The position numbers and the translations under genes were made by a program. The notes beneath the pieces were generated by a model. That model was not told the origin of the DNA. It saw only the letters and a program-made list of their open reading frames with translations, and did not search any database. DNA of 64,000 nucleotides, from NCBI GenBank assembly GCA_910585005.1, contig CAJUCN010000015.1, forward strand, positions 21,471 through 85,470. Direction: 5' to 3'. Every line of letters begins with the position of its first letter. Within the stretch, counting starts at the first letter, position 1. Of the stretch, positions 27,420 to 35,312 are shown one piece after another. This DNA is from an uncultured Lachnospiraceae bacterium (lineage in GTDB: Bacteria; Bacillota; Clostridia; Lachnospirales; Lachnospiraceae).

Positions 27420-28448
27420 ATGAAAAAGAATTGGAAAGTCCTGCTTTTTACAGGCATTATTTTATTGGTATTAATCGTGTCCGGGATTATTTCCGCCCTG
27501 ATCTCAAGAGTCCCTCATAACGCCCTTTCCGTAACCGGAAACTCCGCCGGAAATCTAAATAATGGCGGACTGTATGCAGAGTCGGAAGGCAGGGTCTATT
27601 TTTCTAATGCCTACGATAACGGAAGCTTATATTCCATGAATACCGATGAGACAGACATCAAAAAACTAGGATCTTCCCGTGTAAATTCCATTAATGTAGG
27701 AGGGAATTTTCTTTATTACTATATGGACAGCGAAGGCAGCGGCGGGGATGGGCTTGGTTTCGTGGTCCGCACTTATGGCGTATTCCGCTCCCGTTTAAAC
27801 GGCAAATCCTCTCAGTGCCTTGACCGGAGCGCCTCTGTCACTATGCAGCTTTCCGGCGACTACCTCTATTATCAGCGATACAATAACAAAGACTTTACCA
27901 AACTCTACAAAATCAAAACAGATAAATCTGGCAAAACCCTGGTATCCGACAGCATTATCAACCCTGCTGCCTGCAACAATGGAATCATTTATTTCAATGG
28001 AACGGAATCGGATCATTATCTATACGCTCTCGATACCTCAACAGATACCATATCAGCCGTTTTTCAAGGGGACTTATGGTATCCCGCTTATCAGGACGGC
28101 TACATCTATTACATGGATGTGACTGAAAATTACAGGCTATGCCGGTATTCTCTTTCCGCAAACACGGTTGAGATTTTGACCAACGACCGGGTGGATACCT
28201 TTAATGTAGGCAATCAATATATTTATTATCAGCGCAATTCCTCTTCGGAACCTGCCCTGATGCGTATGCTCCTTGACGGAAGCAGCCCGGAGGTGGTAGC
28301 AGAAGGTAATTATTCCGACATTAACCTTACCTCAAGCTATGCCTATTTTCATGCTTTTGGGGAAGACACCCCCATTTATCACACTCCCGTAAACGGAGCG
28401 GTCAATGTGACTCCGTTTACCGCAGCCGCTGAAGCGGCCGCAAAATAA
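27420..28448 (+). CDS. DUF5050 membrane-anchored beta-propeller-like protein
   Basis: 342 residues. A membrane helix (about 6-27) anchors a large outer domain made of repeated blocks of the type YxYYxR/YIYYMD (seen near 100, 150, 235 and 275), the DUF5050 repeat pattern that suggests a beta-propeller. There are no catalytic motifs. A second, lipid-anchored member lies at 43567-44484. AAGGAGCC precedes the start. Function unknown; an extracellular sensor or interaction role is a guess. Confidence 0.8.
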   Translation: MKKNWKVLLFTGIILLVLIVSGIISALISRVPHNALSVTGNSAGNLNNGGLYAESEGRVYFSNAYDNGSLYSMNTDETDIKKLGSSRVNSINVGGNFLYYYMDSEGSGGDGLGFVVRTYGVFRSRLNGKSSQCLDRSASVTMQLSGDYLYYQRYNNKDFTKLYKIKTDKSGKTLVSDSIINPAACNNGIIYFNGTESDHYLYALDTSTDTISAVFQGDLWYPAYQDGYIYYMDVTENYRLCRYSLSANTVEILTNDRVDTFNVGNQYIYYQRNSSSEPALMRMLLDGSSPEVVAEGNYSDINLTSSYAYFHAFGEDTPIYHTPVNGAVNVTPFTAAAEAAAK

Positions 28449-28454
28449 AAGTAA

Positions 28455-28476
28455 AGCTGCCCGGCAACGGGCAGCT
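28455..28476. terminator. Bidirectional hairpin between DUF5050 and DUF6472 genes
   Basis: A perfect 9 bp G/C-rich stem (28455-28463 with 28468-28476) closed by a GCAA tetraloop, between convergent genes. T runs are weak on both sides. Confidence 0.65.
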
Positions 28477-28482
28477 CTATGC

Positions 28483-28674
28483 TTACATTTGTTTACGGAC
28501 GATCAGATACTCATCCCCAGGCTGGTAATAAGGGCAGTCCCTATACTCATCCGCCAGGAATCGAGCCATTTCATCTTCGTCCAAATCCATTTCACAGCTA
28601 TAGCATTCATAATCTTCATCATAAACATAATTATTACATTGCTCACAGTTTCCCACAGATTTTTTCTTATCCAT
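28483..28674 (-). CDS. DUF6472 small cysteine protein
   Basis: 63 residues with a zinc-ribbon-like spacing: CEQCNNYVYDEDYECYSC (C-x2-C then C-x2-C). The ATG follows the folBK stop codon with no gap (TAGATG), so it is the last gene of the folate operon. The family is small and uncharacterised; metal binding is inferred from the cysteines. Confidence 0.8.
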   Translation of the reverse strand: MDKKKSVGNCEQCNNYVYDEDYECYSCEMDLDEDEMARFLADEYRDCPYYQPGDEYLIVRKQM

Positions 28675-29511
28675 CTATTTCTCCATTTCTTTGGAAAGTT
28701 CCATTAACATTTGTTTCACACACTTCCCTGTAACCGGATTCAAATAATACGGACAGAGCTGGGAGAGAGGTTCCAATACAAACATCCGGTTTTCCATGTC
28801 AGGATGGGGAACGGTAAGATCCGGGGCATCTGAAAGAAAATCCTGGTAAAAAAGAATATCTAAATCTAATGTGCGCGGCCCCCAATGAATCAATCTTTCC
28901 CTTCCTGCTTCCCCTTCCAATTCCTGTAAAAAAGCCAGCAGTTCATAGGGCGTAAGGAGCGTCTCAAGTCCTATGGCACTGTTTAAAAAGTCATCCTGCT
29001 TTACGCCGCCATAGGGCGCAGTGGTAATCATTTCCGCACACTCTACATTTCTGATTTTTCTATGATTACCGATCTTCCCGATGGCTTCCTCCAGGTATCT
29101 CTTTTTATCCCCCATATTGGAGCCGATTCCCAAATAAGCCTTCTTCCATCCTCTCCGAATCTCCACTGAAACATCCGAAAAAGGCAGTCCGATAGGTGCA
29201 TGGGGTTTATGAATCCTTACTTCCACTTCAAAAATAAGAGGAAAGGCAAGTAAAATTTCCATAGCAAGCTGTTCCGACGCCGCCTCGATCAAAAAAAAGG
29301 GTTGCTGTCTGAAAAACTGGCTGATGAAATGACATACTTCCCCGTAATCAGTAGAATAGGAAAGATCATCGCTAAGCCCCGCTTTCCTTATATCGGTAAA
29401 CAGGACGGCATCGATCAAAAACATCTGCCCTTCTTTGTTCTCTTTGGCAAACACACCATGTCCGGCATAAACCTCCAGCCCCTTAATTTTTATGCTGTCT
29501 TTACAATCCAT
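28675..29511 (-). CDS. folBK: Dihydroneopterin aldolase fused to HPPK
   Basis: Two consecutive folate-pathway enzymes in one 278-residue chain. Residues 1-118 are dihydroneopterin aldolase (LEVYAGHGVFAKENKEGQ, then RIHKPHAPI). Residues about 122-278 are 6-hydroxymethyl-7,8-dihydropterin pyrophosphokinase (AYLGIGSNMGDKKRYL and WGPRTLDLDILFY). The fusion is known in Lachnospiraceae and other taxa. It follows folP by 15 bp. Confidence 0.94.
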   Translation of the reverse strand: MDCKDSIKIKGLEVYAGHGVFAKENKEGQMFLIDAVLFTDIRKAGLSDDLSYSTDYGEVCHFISQFFRQQPFFLIEAASEQLAMEILLAFPLIFEVEVRIHKPHAPIGLPFSDVSVEIRRGWKKAYLGIGSNMGDKKRYLEEAIGKIGNHRKIRNVECAEMITTAPYGGVKQDDFLNSAIGLETLLTPYELLAFLQELEGEAGRERLIHWGPRTLDLDILFYQDFLSDAPDLTVPHPDMENRMFVLEPLSQLCPYYLNPVTGKCVKQMLMELSKEMEK

Positions 29512-29526
29512 TCCTATCTCCTTCTA

Positions 29527-30345
29527 TCAGAATGAAGTATGATGATCTAAAATTGCTTTTGTCATTTGTATTGCACGAACATTTTCCTTTATATCATGCA
29601 CCCTTACAATTGAGCATCCTTTCATAAGCCCAATCACTGTAGTGACCAGCGTCCCTTCCACCCGTTCATCCACCGGAAGATCAAGGGCTGTCCCTATGAC
29701 AGATTTTCTGCTGGTTCCTAAAAGGATCGGATATCCTAAATCTTTTAACTGCTCCAGTTTTCCGATGATCTCCAAATTGTTCTCAAAACTTTTACCGAAA
29801 CCGATTCCCGGGTCAAGGATGATCCGCTCATCAGGAATCCCTGCCTGGTGGGCAATCTCAACACTTTCCTTAAGATCTGAAAGGATATCCGCCATCAAAT
29901 TCCGGTAAACAGGTTCTTTCCTGTTGTGCATCAACACACAGGGAATCTTTTCCCTGCTGATCACCTGTGCCAACTCAGGGTCGTATTTCAATCCCCAGAC
30001 ATCATTGATCATATCAACTCCTGCAAAAATACCCAGATTCGCCACCTGGCTTTTGCTGGTATCCAGCGAAATAGGAACCGGAAAACGCTTTTTTACTTCC
30101 TCGATCACCGGAAGCACCCGTCTGCACTCTTCATGCCAATGAACTGGCAAGTGCCCTGGCCTGGTGGATTCCCCGCCGATATCCAGAATATCCATTCCCT
30201 GATCCATCATCTCTTCCACCCGGAAAAGGGCTTTGTCCACCCTGCTATACCGCCCCCCGTCCGAAAAAGAGTCCGGCGTCACATTTAATATTCCCATCAC
30301 ATATGCCTGGCTATCCAAATCAAAATCCCGACTTCCTATCTGCAT
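29527..30345 (-). CDS. folP: Dihydropteroate synthase
   Basis: Joins the pterin to p-aminobenzoate; the sulfonamide target. With the start at 30345 it has 272 residues. GILNVTPDSFSDGG (about 17-30), LDIGGESTRPGH (about 52-63) and LDTSKSQVA (about 97) are all intact. The start is chosen for GGGGGAGC just upstream; the frame remains open to 30522 but that stretch overlaps the HD gene and has no family match. Confidence 0.96.
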   Translation of the reverse strand: MQIGSRDFDLDSQAYVMGILNVTPDSFSDGGRYSRVDKALFRVEEMMDQGMDILDIGGESTRPGHLPVHWHEECRRVLPVIEEVKKRFPVPISLDTSKSQVANLGIFAGVDMINDVWGLKYDPELAQVISREKIPCVLMHNRKEPVYRNLMADILSDLKESVEIAHQAGIPDERIILDPGIGFGKSFENNLEIIGKLEQLKDLGYPILLGTSRKSVIGTALDLPVDERVEGTLVTTVIGLMKGCSIVRVHDIKENVRAIQMTKAILDHHTSF

Positions 30346-30367
30346 TTTGCTCCCCCTCTTCCTTGTT

Positions 30368-30850
30368 TTACCAAACCAGCAATTTATTTTTCTTCCCCTG
30401 TTTCCAGTCACATGCCTGCTCCACAGGACATGCAAAACATGGGCGGCTATATTTATCTGCACGGTAAAGAAGTCCCGATAACGTTTTCTTTTCCTTGACT
30501 GCCATGTTGCGATGATCTCCAATAGCCTGCAGGATCACCTTCCGCTCAGTTTCCTCAAATCCGCAGTCCTCAAGAATCTCCGGTGCAAGCTGAAAGGAAG
30601 CCTGTTCATGGGGTATTCCTTCCTCATACTGCATCCACCGTCCAATATCATGCAGAAGTGCAGCCGCATAGATCTGCTCCTTTTCCACACCATAGCTCTC
30701 TGTGACATTTAAGATCACTGCCAGTCTGGCCACATCCAAAAAATGCCCCATATTATGGCGGCAAAAGCGCCGCTCCATTTCCGCCTGTTCATTCCGGGCA
30801 AGATACCTCTGATACGTTTCATGGCCCAAAATCCTGTTTATCCGATCCAT
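30368..30850 (-). CDS. HD-domain phosphohydrolase in the folate operon
   Basis: 160 residues with the start at 30850. The HD signature is complete: H in RHNMGHFLDVARLA, then LLHDIGRWMQY, with HEQAS and GDHRN further on. The C-terminus has CFACPVEQACDWK, four cysteines that could bind metal. Its place between folE and folP suggests a nucleotide or pterin phosphate substrate: folate synthesis needs the triphosphate of dihydroneopterin to be removed and no dedicated enzyme for that step is seen in the operon. That link is a hypothesis. Confidence 0.82.
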   Translation of the reverse strand: MDRINRILGHETYQRYLARNEQAEMERRFCRHNMGHFLDVARLAVILNVTESYGVEKEQIYAAALLHDIGRWMQYEEGIPHEQASFQLAPEILEDCGFEETERKVILQAIGDHRNMAVKEKKTLSGLLYRADKYSRPCFACPVEQACDWKQGKKNKLLVW

Positions 30851-30872
30851 TTCCGCTCTGCCTTCCCCGTTT

Positions 30873-31436
30873 TTAATTCTGTGAACCAACCATGTGAAAA
30901 AACATCGCCCTTAAACTTTCATCCTTCTCGAACAGGCCTTTTGATACTACTGTGACAGTCTGGCTTCCCTGGGTCTTCACCCCACGCATCGTCATACACA
31001 TATGTTCCGCCCTGGCCATCACCATCACGCCTTTCGGGTTTAAATAATCCATGACCGCGCCGGCGATCTCCGCTGTCATCCGCTCCTGGATCTGGAGTCT
31101 TCTTGCAAATACTTCCACAGTCCTTACCAGCTTACTGATTCCAACCACCTTACCGTCAGGAATATATGCAATATGTATTTTCCCGAAAAAGGGCATCATA
31201 TGATGCTCGCAAACCGAATAAAAGGGAATATCCTTTTCCAACACCATTTGATTATCCAGATGTGTAAAGGTCTTTGACAGATGATCTTTGGGGGATCCCT
31301 CCATCCCTTCCATCAGTTCCTCATACATCCGCGCCACCCGCATTGGCGTTTCCTTTAGCCCTTCCCGGCTGCAGTCCTCTCCAATCCCTTCAAGGAGCAT
31401 CCTGACTGCTTCTTCAACTTTCTCTTTGTTTACCAT
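30873..31436 (-). CDS. folE: GTP cyclohydrolase I
   Basis: First step of folate synthesis, GTP to dihydroneopterin triphosphate. The 187 residues include the zinc and active-site motifs SVCEHHMMPFFGKIHIAY (about 109-126) and AEHMCMTMRGVK (about 145-156). GGGGAGAG precedes the ATG. The start overlaps the folC end by 23 bp. Confidence 0.97.
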   Translation of the reverse strand: MVNKEKVEEAVRMLLEGIGEDCSREGLKETPMRVARMYEELMEGMEGSPKDHLSKTFTHLDNQMVLEKDIPFYSVCEHHMMPFFGKIHIAYIPDGKVVGISKLVRTVEVFARRLQIQERMTAEIAGAVMDYLNPKGVMVMARAEHMCMTMRGVKTQGSQTVTVVSKGLFEKDESLRAMFFHMVGSQN

Positions 31437-32754
31437 GTGAGTCTCTCCCCATCTTTTTTCTGCTTTCTTTGTCAGAGGCAGCTTTCACAATATTAATCAG
31501 GTTTCCAAGATAGGACAATGATCCAAAGGCTATGATCACAGTATCCTTGTTAGCTGACAGATAAGCAAGTTCCACCGCTTCCTGGATGCTGTCAACAGAA
31601 GTCACGTTTCCATGGTACTGCTTTGCCGTACAAGCCAATTCATAGGAAGAAAGTCCCCTCTCCCCAATCGTCGGAACCGTAAAAACCTGTGCTGCCAATG
31701 GACAGGCTGCCTTTAAGATCTCTTCCTGTTCTTTGTCCCTCAATATTCCTATTATATATATAATTCTTCTGTTTGTAAAATAAAACTGTATCGTCTGTGC
31801 AAGACGCGCAGCGCCATCCCTGTTATGCGCCCCATCAACAATAAACAGCGGGTTCTTCGCAAGTACCTGAAACCGCCCAGGCCAAAAAGCGTCTGAAAGC
31901 CCTTTATATATAGCTTTTTCTTTTACCAGAAATCCCGCCTTAGCCAACTCTTCCATTGCACACACTGCAAGCATTGCATTTTCCAGTTGGTATCTCCCCG
32001 CCATATGGATGGTTAAATCCTCATATTTCCCGTAACGGAAACTTTGTCTATCCAGGCTGCTTTTTATCCCCTTTAAATTGGATGGGTCGGCTATGGAAAG
32101 AGGGATAGAAAACTCCTCTGCCTTCCTTTCCAGCACTGCCATAACCTCCTTATCCCCCTGAAGCGCCAAAGCCCTTGACCCGGGTTTCATGATTCCGGCT
32201 TTGTTCTCCGCTATTTGAGGAAGAGTGTCTCCCAGAACCCCCATATGATCCAGACTAATGGATGTAAAAATCTCCAAGACCGTGTTCTTTACTATATTGG
32301 TAGCATCCAATAGTCCCCCCAATCCTGTTTCCAACACCACAATATCGCACTTTTGCTCTTTAAAATAGCAAAAAGCCATTGCCGTTTCTATCTCAAAAGC
32401 AGTGGGATGGTTAAATCCCTCCGCTACAATTTCTTCGCATTTGTTTTTGATCAGTTCCAGTAGACGACACAGTTCCTTTTGACTTATCGGTCTTCCATTT
32501 AGCTGAATCCTCTCCCGGTATTCAAAAATGGTAGGGGAAAGATACCGGCCTACCCGATATCCCGATGTCTTCAATATTTCCGAACAAAAAGCAAGCACCG
32601 AACCTTTTCCATTGGTTCCCGCAATGTGGATGAATTTCAATCCATCCTGGGGATCTCCCAGGCGTCTGCAAAGCCGCTCCATATTTGCAAGTCCAGGAAT
32701 ACTACCATACTTTTTTAATTCTTCCACATAATTTAACGCTTCCTGATAGTTCAT
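31414..32754 (-). CDS. folC: Folylpolyglutamate synthase / dihydrofolate synthase
   Basis: Adds glutamate to dihydropteroate and to folates. 446 residues, Mur-ligase-like: HIAGTNGKGSVLAF (about 44-57) is the P-loop, SLDHMGVLGDT (about 173) and VDGAHNRDGAARL (about 303) are further family motifs. It is the first gene of the folate operon. The ATG has AGGAG about 9 nt upstream. Confidence 0.95.
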   Translation of the reverse strand: MNYQEALNYVEELKKYGSIPGLANMERLCRRLGDPQDGLKFIHIAGTNGKGSVLAFCSEILKTSGYRVGRYLSPTIFEYRERIQLNGRPISQKELCRLLELIKNKCEEIVAEGFNHPTAFEIETAMAFCYFKEQKCDIVVLETGLGGLLDATNIVKNTVLEIFTSISLDHMGVLGDTLPQIAENKAGIMKPGSRALALQGDKEVMAVLERKAEEFSIPLSIADPSNLKGIKSSLDRQSFRYGKYEDLTIHMAGRYQLENAMLAVCAMEELAKAGFLVKEKAIYKGLSDAFWPGRFQVLAKNPLFIVDGAHNRDGAARLAQTIQFYFTNRRIIYIIGILRDKEQEEILKAACPLAAQVFTVPTIGERGLSSYELACTAKQYHGNVTSVDSIQEAVELAYLSANKDTVIIAFGSLSYLGNLINIVKAASDKESRKKMGRDSHGKQRES

Positions 32755-32832
32755 CTCCCATATCTCCTATATGCATAATCTTTCCCAGCGCTGCCATACT
32801 ATTATCAAAAACAGTTAGGACATCATACCATC

Positions 32833-33225
32833 ATGTTAAAAAATTTTCTAAAATGCGGCCTTACCGGCTGGTGCATGGAAATCATCTTTACCGCTTTGGA
32901 TTCCCTGCGCCGCCGCGATATGCGTCTTATGGGACAGACCTCCCTATGGATGTTTCCCATTTATGGAAGCGCCTGTCTTTTATCCATCCTGCATAAGCCC
33001 CTGAAAAACTTTCCTGCCTGGCTCCGTGGCAGCGTCTATGCTCTTTGCATCTATACCTGCGAATATCTGACAGGACGGTTATTAGATAAGCATCATATAT
33101 GCCCTTGGAACTACGAAAATTCCCGTTGGCATATCCGCAGGATCATTCGCCTGGACTACTTCCCCAACTGGTTTTTGGCCGGCCTGCTATTTGAAAAGAT
33201 CCTATCCCGCAAGAAAGCGGTATGA
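32833..33225 (+). CDS. CmpB-type putative ABC transporter permease (membrane protein)
   Basis: 130 residues. GLTGWCMEIIF near the N-terminus and SLWMFPIYGSACLL (about 37-50) resemble the Pfam family ABC_trans_CmpB, known in Clostridia as small predicted membrane proteins; the transporter label is weakly founded. Three hydrophobic segments (about 38-55, 65-80, 112-123) are seen. A conserved-looking C-terminal tract DYFPNWFLAGLLFE follows. It is a lone plus-strand gene. Confidence 0.72.
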   Translation: MLKNFLKCGLTGWCMEIIFTALDSLRRRDMRLMGQTSLWMFPIYGSACLLSILHKPLKNFPAWLRGSVYALCIYTCEYLTGRLLDKHHICPWNYENSRWHIRRIIRLDYFPNWFLAGLLFEKILSRKKAV

Positions 33226-33238
33226 AATCTCATACCGC
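33217..33238. terminator. Hairpin between convergent genes
   Basis: A perfect 9 bp stem (33217-33225 with 33230-33238), loop AATC, overlapping the stop codon of the plus-strand membrane gene. It probably ends both converging transcripts. Confidence 0.6.
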
Positions 33239-33258
33239 CATGTTCCCAATCCCATTTC

Positions 33259-33642
33259 TTAATCTGAAAAATCTCCCTCAGAAATATCCGCTTCCGCCCC
33301 AATATCCAACGTATTTAACGTACGGCGCCTCATCCTCGCCTGCTCTGACGCTTCCAAAATATAATTTTTGATCGCCTTGGAATTCCTGATATGGGAAAGC
33401 ACCAGTTTCGGATGTGTTGTATCGCCAGTGTAACAGATCACTGTCCCCAATCCAAATATCCTTTCCATCAAGGTAGTGATAAGCTCCACATCCTGCACTT
33501 TATACATATAACAGTCATTTTCCACTTTCTTTAACAGCCCGCTGTTTATCGTGATCGTATTTTCTTTGATATAATACTTGGTAAATGTAAAAGGCAGTCC
33601 AAAAAACAGCCACCGCTTTGTTTCAATAAATTCTGCTCCCAT
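33259..33642 (-). CDS. Bacterial PH-domain protein
   Basis: 127 residues with the YdbS-like PH fold pattern: KRWLFFGLPFTFTKYYIKENTITINSG, then VQDVELITTLMERIFGLGTVICY. There is no membrane segment, unlike many YdbS members. AAAGGAG lies 5 nt before the ATG. It follows nrdR with a short gap and may share its transcript. Function unknown. Confidence 0.78.
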   Translation of the reverse strand: MGAEFIETKRWLFFGLPFTFTKYYIKENTITINSGLLKKVENDCYMYKVQDVELITTLMERIFGLGTVICYTGDTTHPKLVLSHIRNSKAIKNYILEASEQARMRRRTLNTLDIGAEADISEGDFSD

Positions 33643-33675
33643 TTTTACTCCTTTGTATTCATTTTCATACTGGCC

Positions 33676-34125
33676 TTATTCCAAAACTTTCTTTAGTTCG
33701 TCCATAAAGGTATTGATATCCTTAAATTCCCTGTATACGGACGCAAAACGCACATAAGCCACCGCTTCTAAGTCTTTTAGCTTATTCATAACAAGTTCAC
33801 CGATCACCCGGCTTGGAATCTCCTTTTCATCCCCGCTAAAGATCTCTGTCTCCACTTCATCCACCAACTGCTTGATCTGGTTTACACTGATGGGACGTTT
33901 ATGGCACGCGCGGAGTACCCCCGCTTCTATCTTGGAGCGGTCATAGGTTTCCCTGTTATCATCCTTCTTAATCACAATCAACGGAATCGTCTCTATTTTC
34001 TCATAAGTCGTGAAACGTTTGTCACATTCATCACAGACCCGGCGGCGTCTGATGGAATTATTATCCTCTGCTGGTCTTGAGTCTATCACTCTGGTATTTT
34101 CGTGGCCACAAAACGGACATTTCAT
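33676..34125 (-). CDS. nrdR: Transcriptional repressor NrdR
   Basis: Zinc-ribbon and ATP-cone repressor of ribonucleotide reductase genes. With the start at 34125 it has 149 residues; Cys3, Cys6, Cys31 and Cys34 form the zinc ribbon, and the ATP-cone (about 49-139) includes VIKKDDNRETYDRSKIEAGVLRAC-type residues. AGGGAGG is 7 nt upstream of the ATG. The mRNA has a leader of about 330 nt filled with hairpins and tandem repeats (see 34126-34459). No nrd structural genes are in the window. Confidence 0.95.
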   Translation of the reverse strand: MKCPFCGHENTRVIDSRPAEDNNSIRRRRVCDECDKRFTTYEKIETIPLIVIKKDDNRETYDRSKIEAGVLRACHKRPISVNQIKQLVDEVETEIFSGDEKEIPSRVIGELVMNKLKDLEAVAYVRFASVYREFKDINTFMDELKKVLE

Positions 34126-34150
34126 AACTTTTCCTCCCTTAATAGATCCC

Positions 34151-34336
34151 TTACGGGCAGTAACTGCCGTACGGGCAACAAACACTGCCGTGCGCCGATA
34201 AATCTGCCGTACGGGCAATAAACCTGCCGTGCGCCGATAAGCCTACCGTACGGGCAATAAATCTGGCCGTACGCCGATAAGCCTGCCGTACGGGCAATAA
34301 ACCTGCCGTGCGCCGATAAATCTGCCGTACGGGCAG
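34151..34336 (-). repeat. Tandem array of alternating 19/20-bp half-repeats
   Basis: Ten half-units alternate in two kinds. On the minus strand type A reads TGCCCGTACGGCAG and type B reads CGGCGCACGGCAG, each followed by a spacer such as GTTTAT or GCTTAT. A plus B make a 39-bp unit repeated about 4.5 times; the last half-units near 34151 are degenerate. Type A contains the perfect palindrome CCGTACGG. The array lies between the nrdR promoter and start codon. It codes for low-complexity open frames in several registers that look incidental. Confidence 0.9.
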
Positions 34337-34455
34337 AGTCATCACAGGCACTGCCTAAGCAGTGCCTGTGATGACTCGCTTCGCTCGTCAAACACCAAAA
34401 GCTGCACCTGCTCATGCAAGCATGGCAGATGCACTTTTGGGTGCTTGACTCTGCC
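34331..34455 (-). repeat. Nested inverted repeats with two long hairpins in the nrdR leader
   Basis: Outer arms GGGCAGAGTCA and TGACTCTGCCC (34331-34341 and 34445-34455) enclose two hairpins. Hairpin 1 (about 34388-34450) is a near-perfect stem of about 25 bp with one or two bulges, capped by CATGC-TT-GCATG. Hairpin 2 (34336-34377) is a perfect 19 bp stem with a 4-nt loop. The hexamer GAGTCA/TGACTC is used by both the outer arms and hairpin 2, so these pairings exclude each other. Confidence 0.88.
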
Positions 34456-34465
34456 CTTTGCGTAC

Positions 34466-34494
34466 ATTATAGGTAAAATTGTAAATTATGTCAA
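34466..34494 (-). promoter_or_regulatory. Perfect sigma-A promoter of nrdR
   Basis: TTGACA (34494-34489), 17 bp, TATAAT (34471-34466). Transcription would start near 34459, giving a leader of about 334 nt before the nrdR ATG. Confidence 0.85.
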
Positions 34495-34560
34495 CCATTT
34501 TAGAACGTGAAATATGTATATTTTCTTGCGAAAACGGTCATAATCCCAACAGGCAGGTTT

Positions 34561-35208
34561 TCACTTCACTCCGACCTGTCCGCAAATGTCATTCAGGCAG
34601 CATTTATCGCAATAAGGCTTTGTTCTTGCGGTGCACACTTCCCGTCCATGGTATACCAGCCTGTGGCAGAAATCGCTTCCTTCTTCCGGGGGAATAATCT
34701 TCCAAAGTTCCATTTCTACCTTTTTGGGTTCCTTCATTCCGTCTACCAGCCCCATACGGTTTACCAGACGGATGCAATGGGTATCGGTCACAATGGCCGG
34801 CTTTCCAAAAACATCACCCATAATCAGATTTGCACTTTTACGCCCTACACCTGGCAGGGACAACAGGGCGTCAAAGTCATCCGGAACATTCCCGTCATAC
34901 TTTTCTTTTAGTATTTTCATACAGGCGCTGATATCTCTTGCTTTGCTGTGCCCAAGGCCGCAGGGCTTTACGATCTCCTCAATTTCCTCCACTTTTGCCG
35001 CCGCCAGCGCCCCTACATCCGGGAACTTCTCATATAACCCCTGCACGACCACATTTACCCTTGCATCTGTACACTGCGCTGCAAGTCTTACACTGACCAG
35101 CAACTTCCATGCCTGATTATAATCCAACGTACAACCTGCATCCGGATATTCCTTTTTCAGTCTTTCGATTATTTCCAGTGCCAGCTTATGTTTTGCTGTT
35201 TTTTTCAT
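34561..35208 (-). CDS. nth: Endonuclease III
   Basis: DNA glycosylase/AP lyase for oxidised pyrimidines. With the start at 35208 it has 215 residues; the helix-hairpin-helix LPGVGRKSANLIMG carries the catalytic Lys and VTDTHCIRLVNRMG the catalytic Asp. The C-terminal cluster ligands read C-x7-C-x2-C-x5-C, one residue longer in the first gap than the E. coli C-x6 pattern. AGGAGAGG lies 8 nt before the ATG; a longer frame to 35268 has no support. Confidence 0.95.
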   Translation of the reverse strand: MKKTAKHKLALEIIERLKKEYPDAGCTLDYNQAWKLLVSVRLAAQCTDARVNVVVQGLYEKFPDVGALAAAKVEEIEEIVKPCGLGHSKARDISACMKILKEKYDGNVPDDFDALLSLPGVGRKSANLIMGDVFGKPAIVTDTHCIRLVNRMGLVDGMKEPKKVEMELWKIIPPEEGSDFCHRLVYHGREVCTARTKPYCDKCCLNDICGQVGVK

Positions 35209-35312
35209 ATGTATATCCTCTCCTATAACATCGTGCCTCTTCCTGATCATCGTCTCCATGTTCAACATGCAGATATCTTCATTATATCAGAACCTCTAAA
35301 AATAGTACAAAA

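Noticed and set aside
32755..32832. Promoters for folC and the divergent membrane gene
   Set aside because: GATAAT and TATTAT-like hexamers occur, but no -35 box with good spacing is present on either strand, so I did not call them.
34151..34336. Possible CRISPR array
   Set aside because: The units are contiguous half-repeats with spacers of only about six bases that are nearly identical; there are no unique spacers and no cas genes.
34122..34415. Open reading frames on the minus strand across the repeat array (Arg/Tyr/Gly-rich)
   Set aside because: They are translations of the 39-bp repeats and hairpins in several registers, without ribosome sites, and lie in the nrdR leader.
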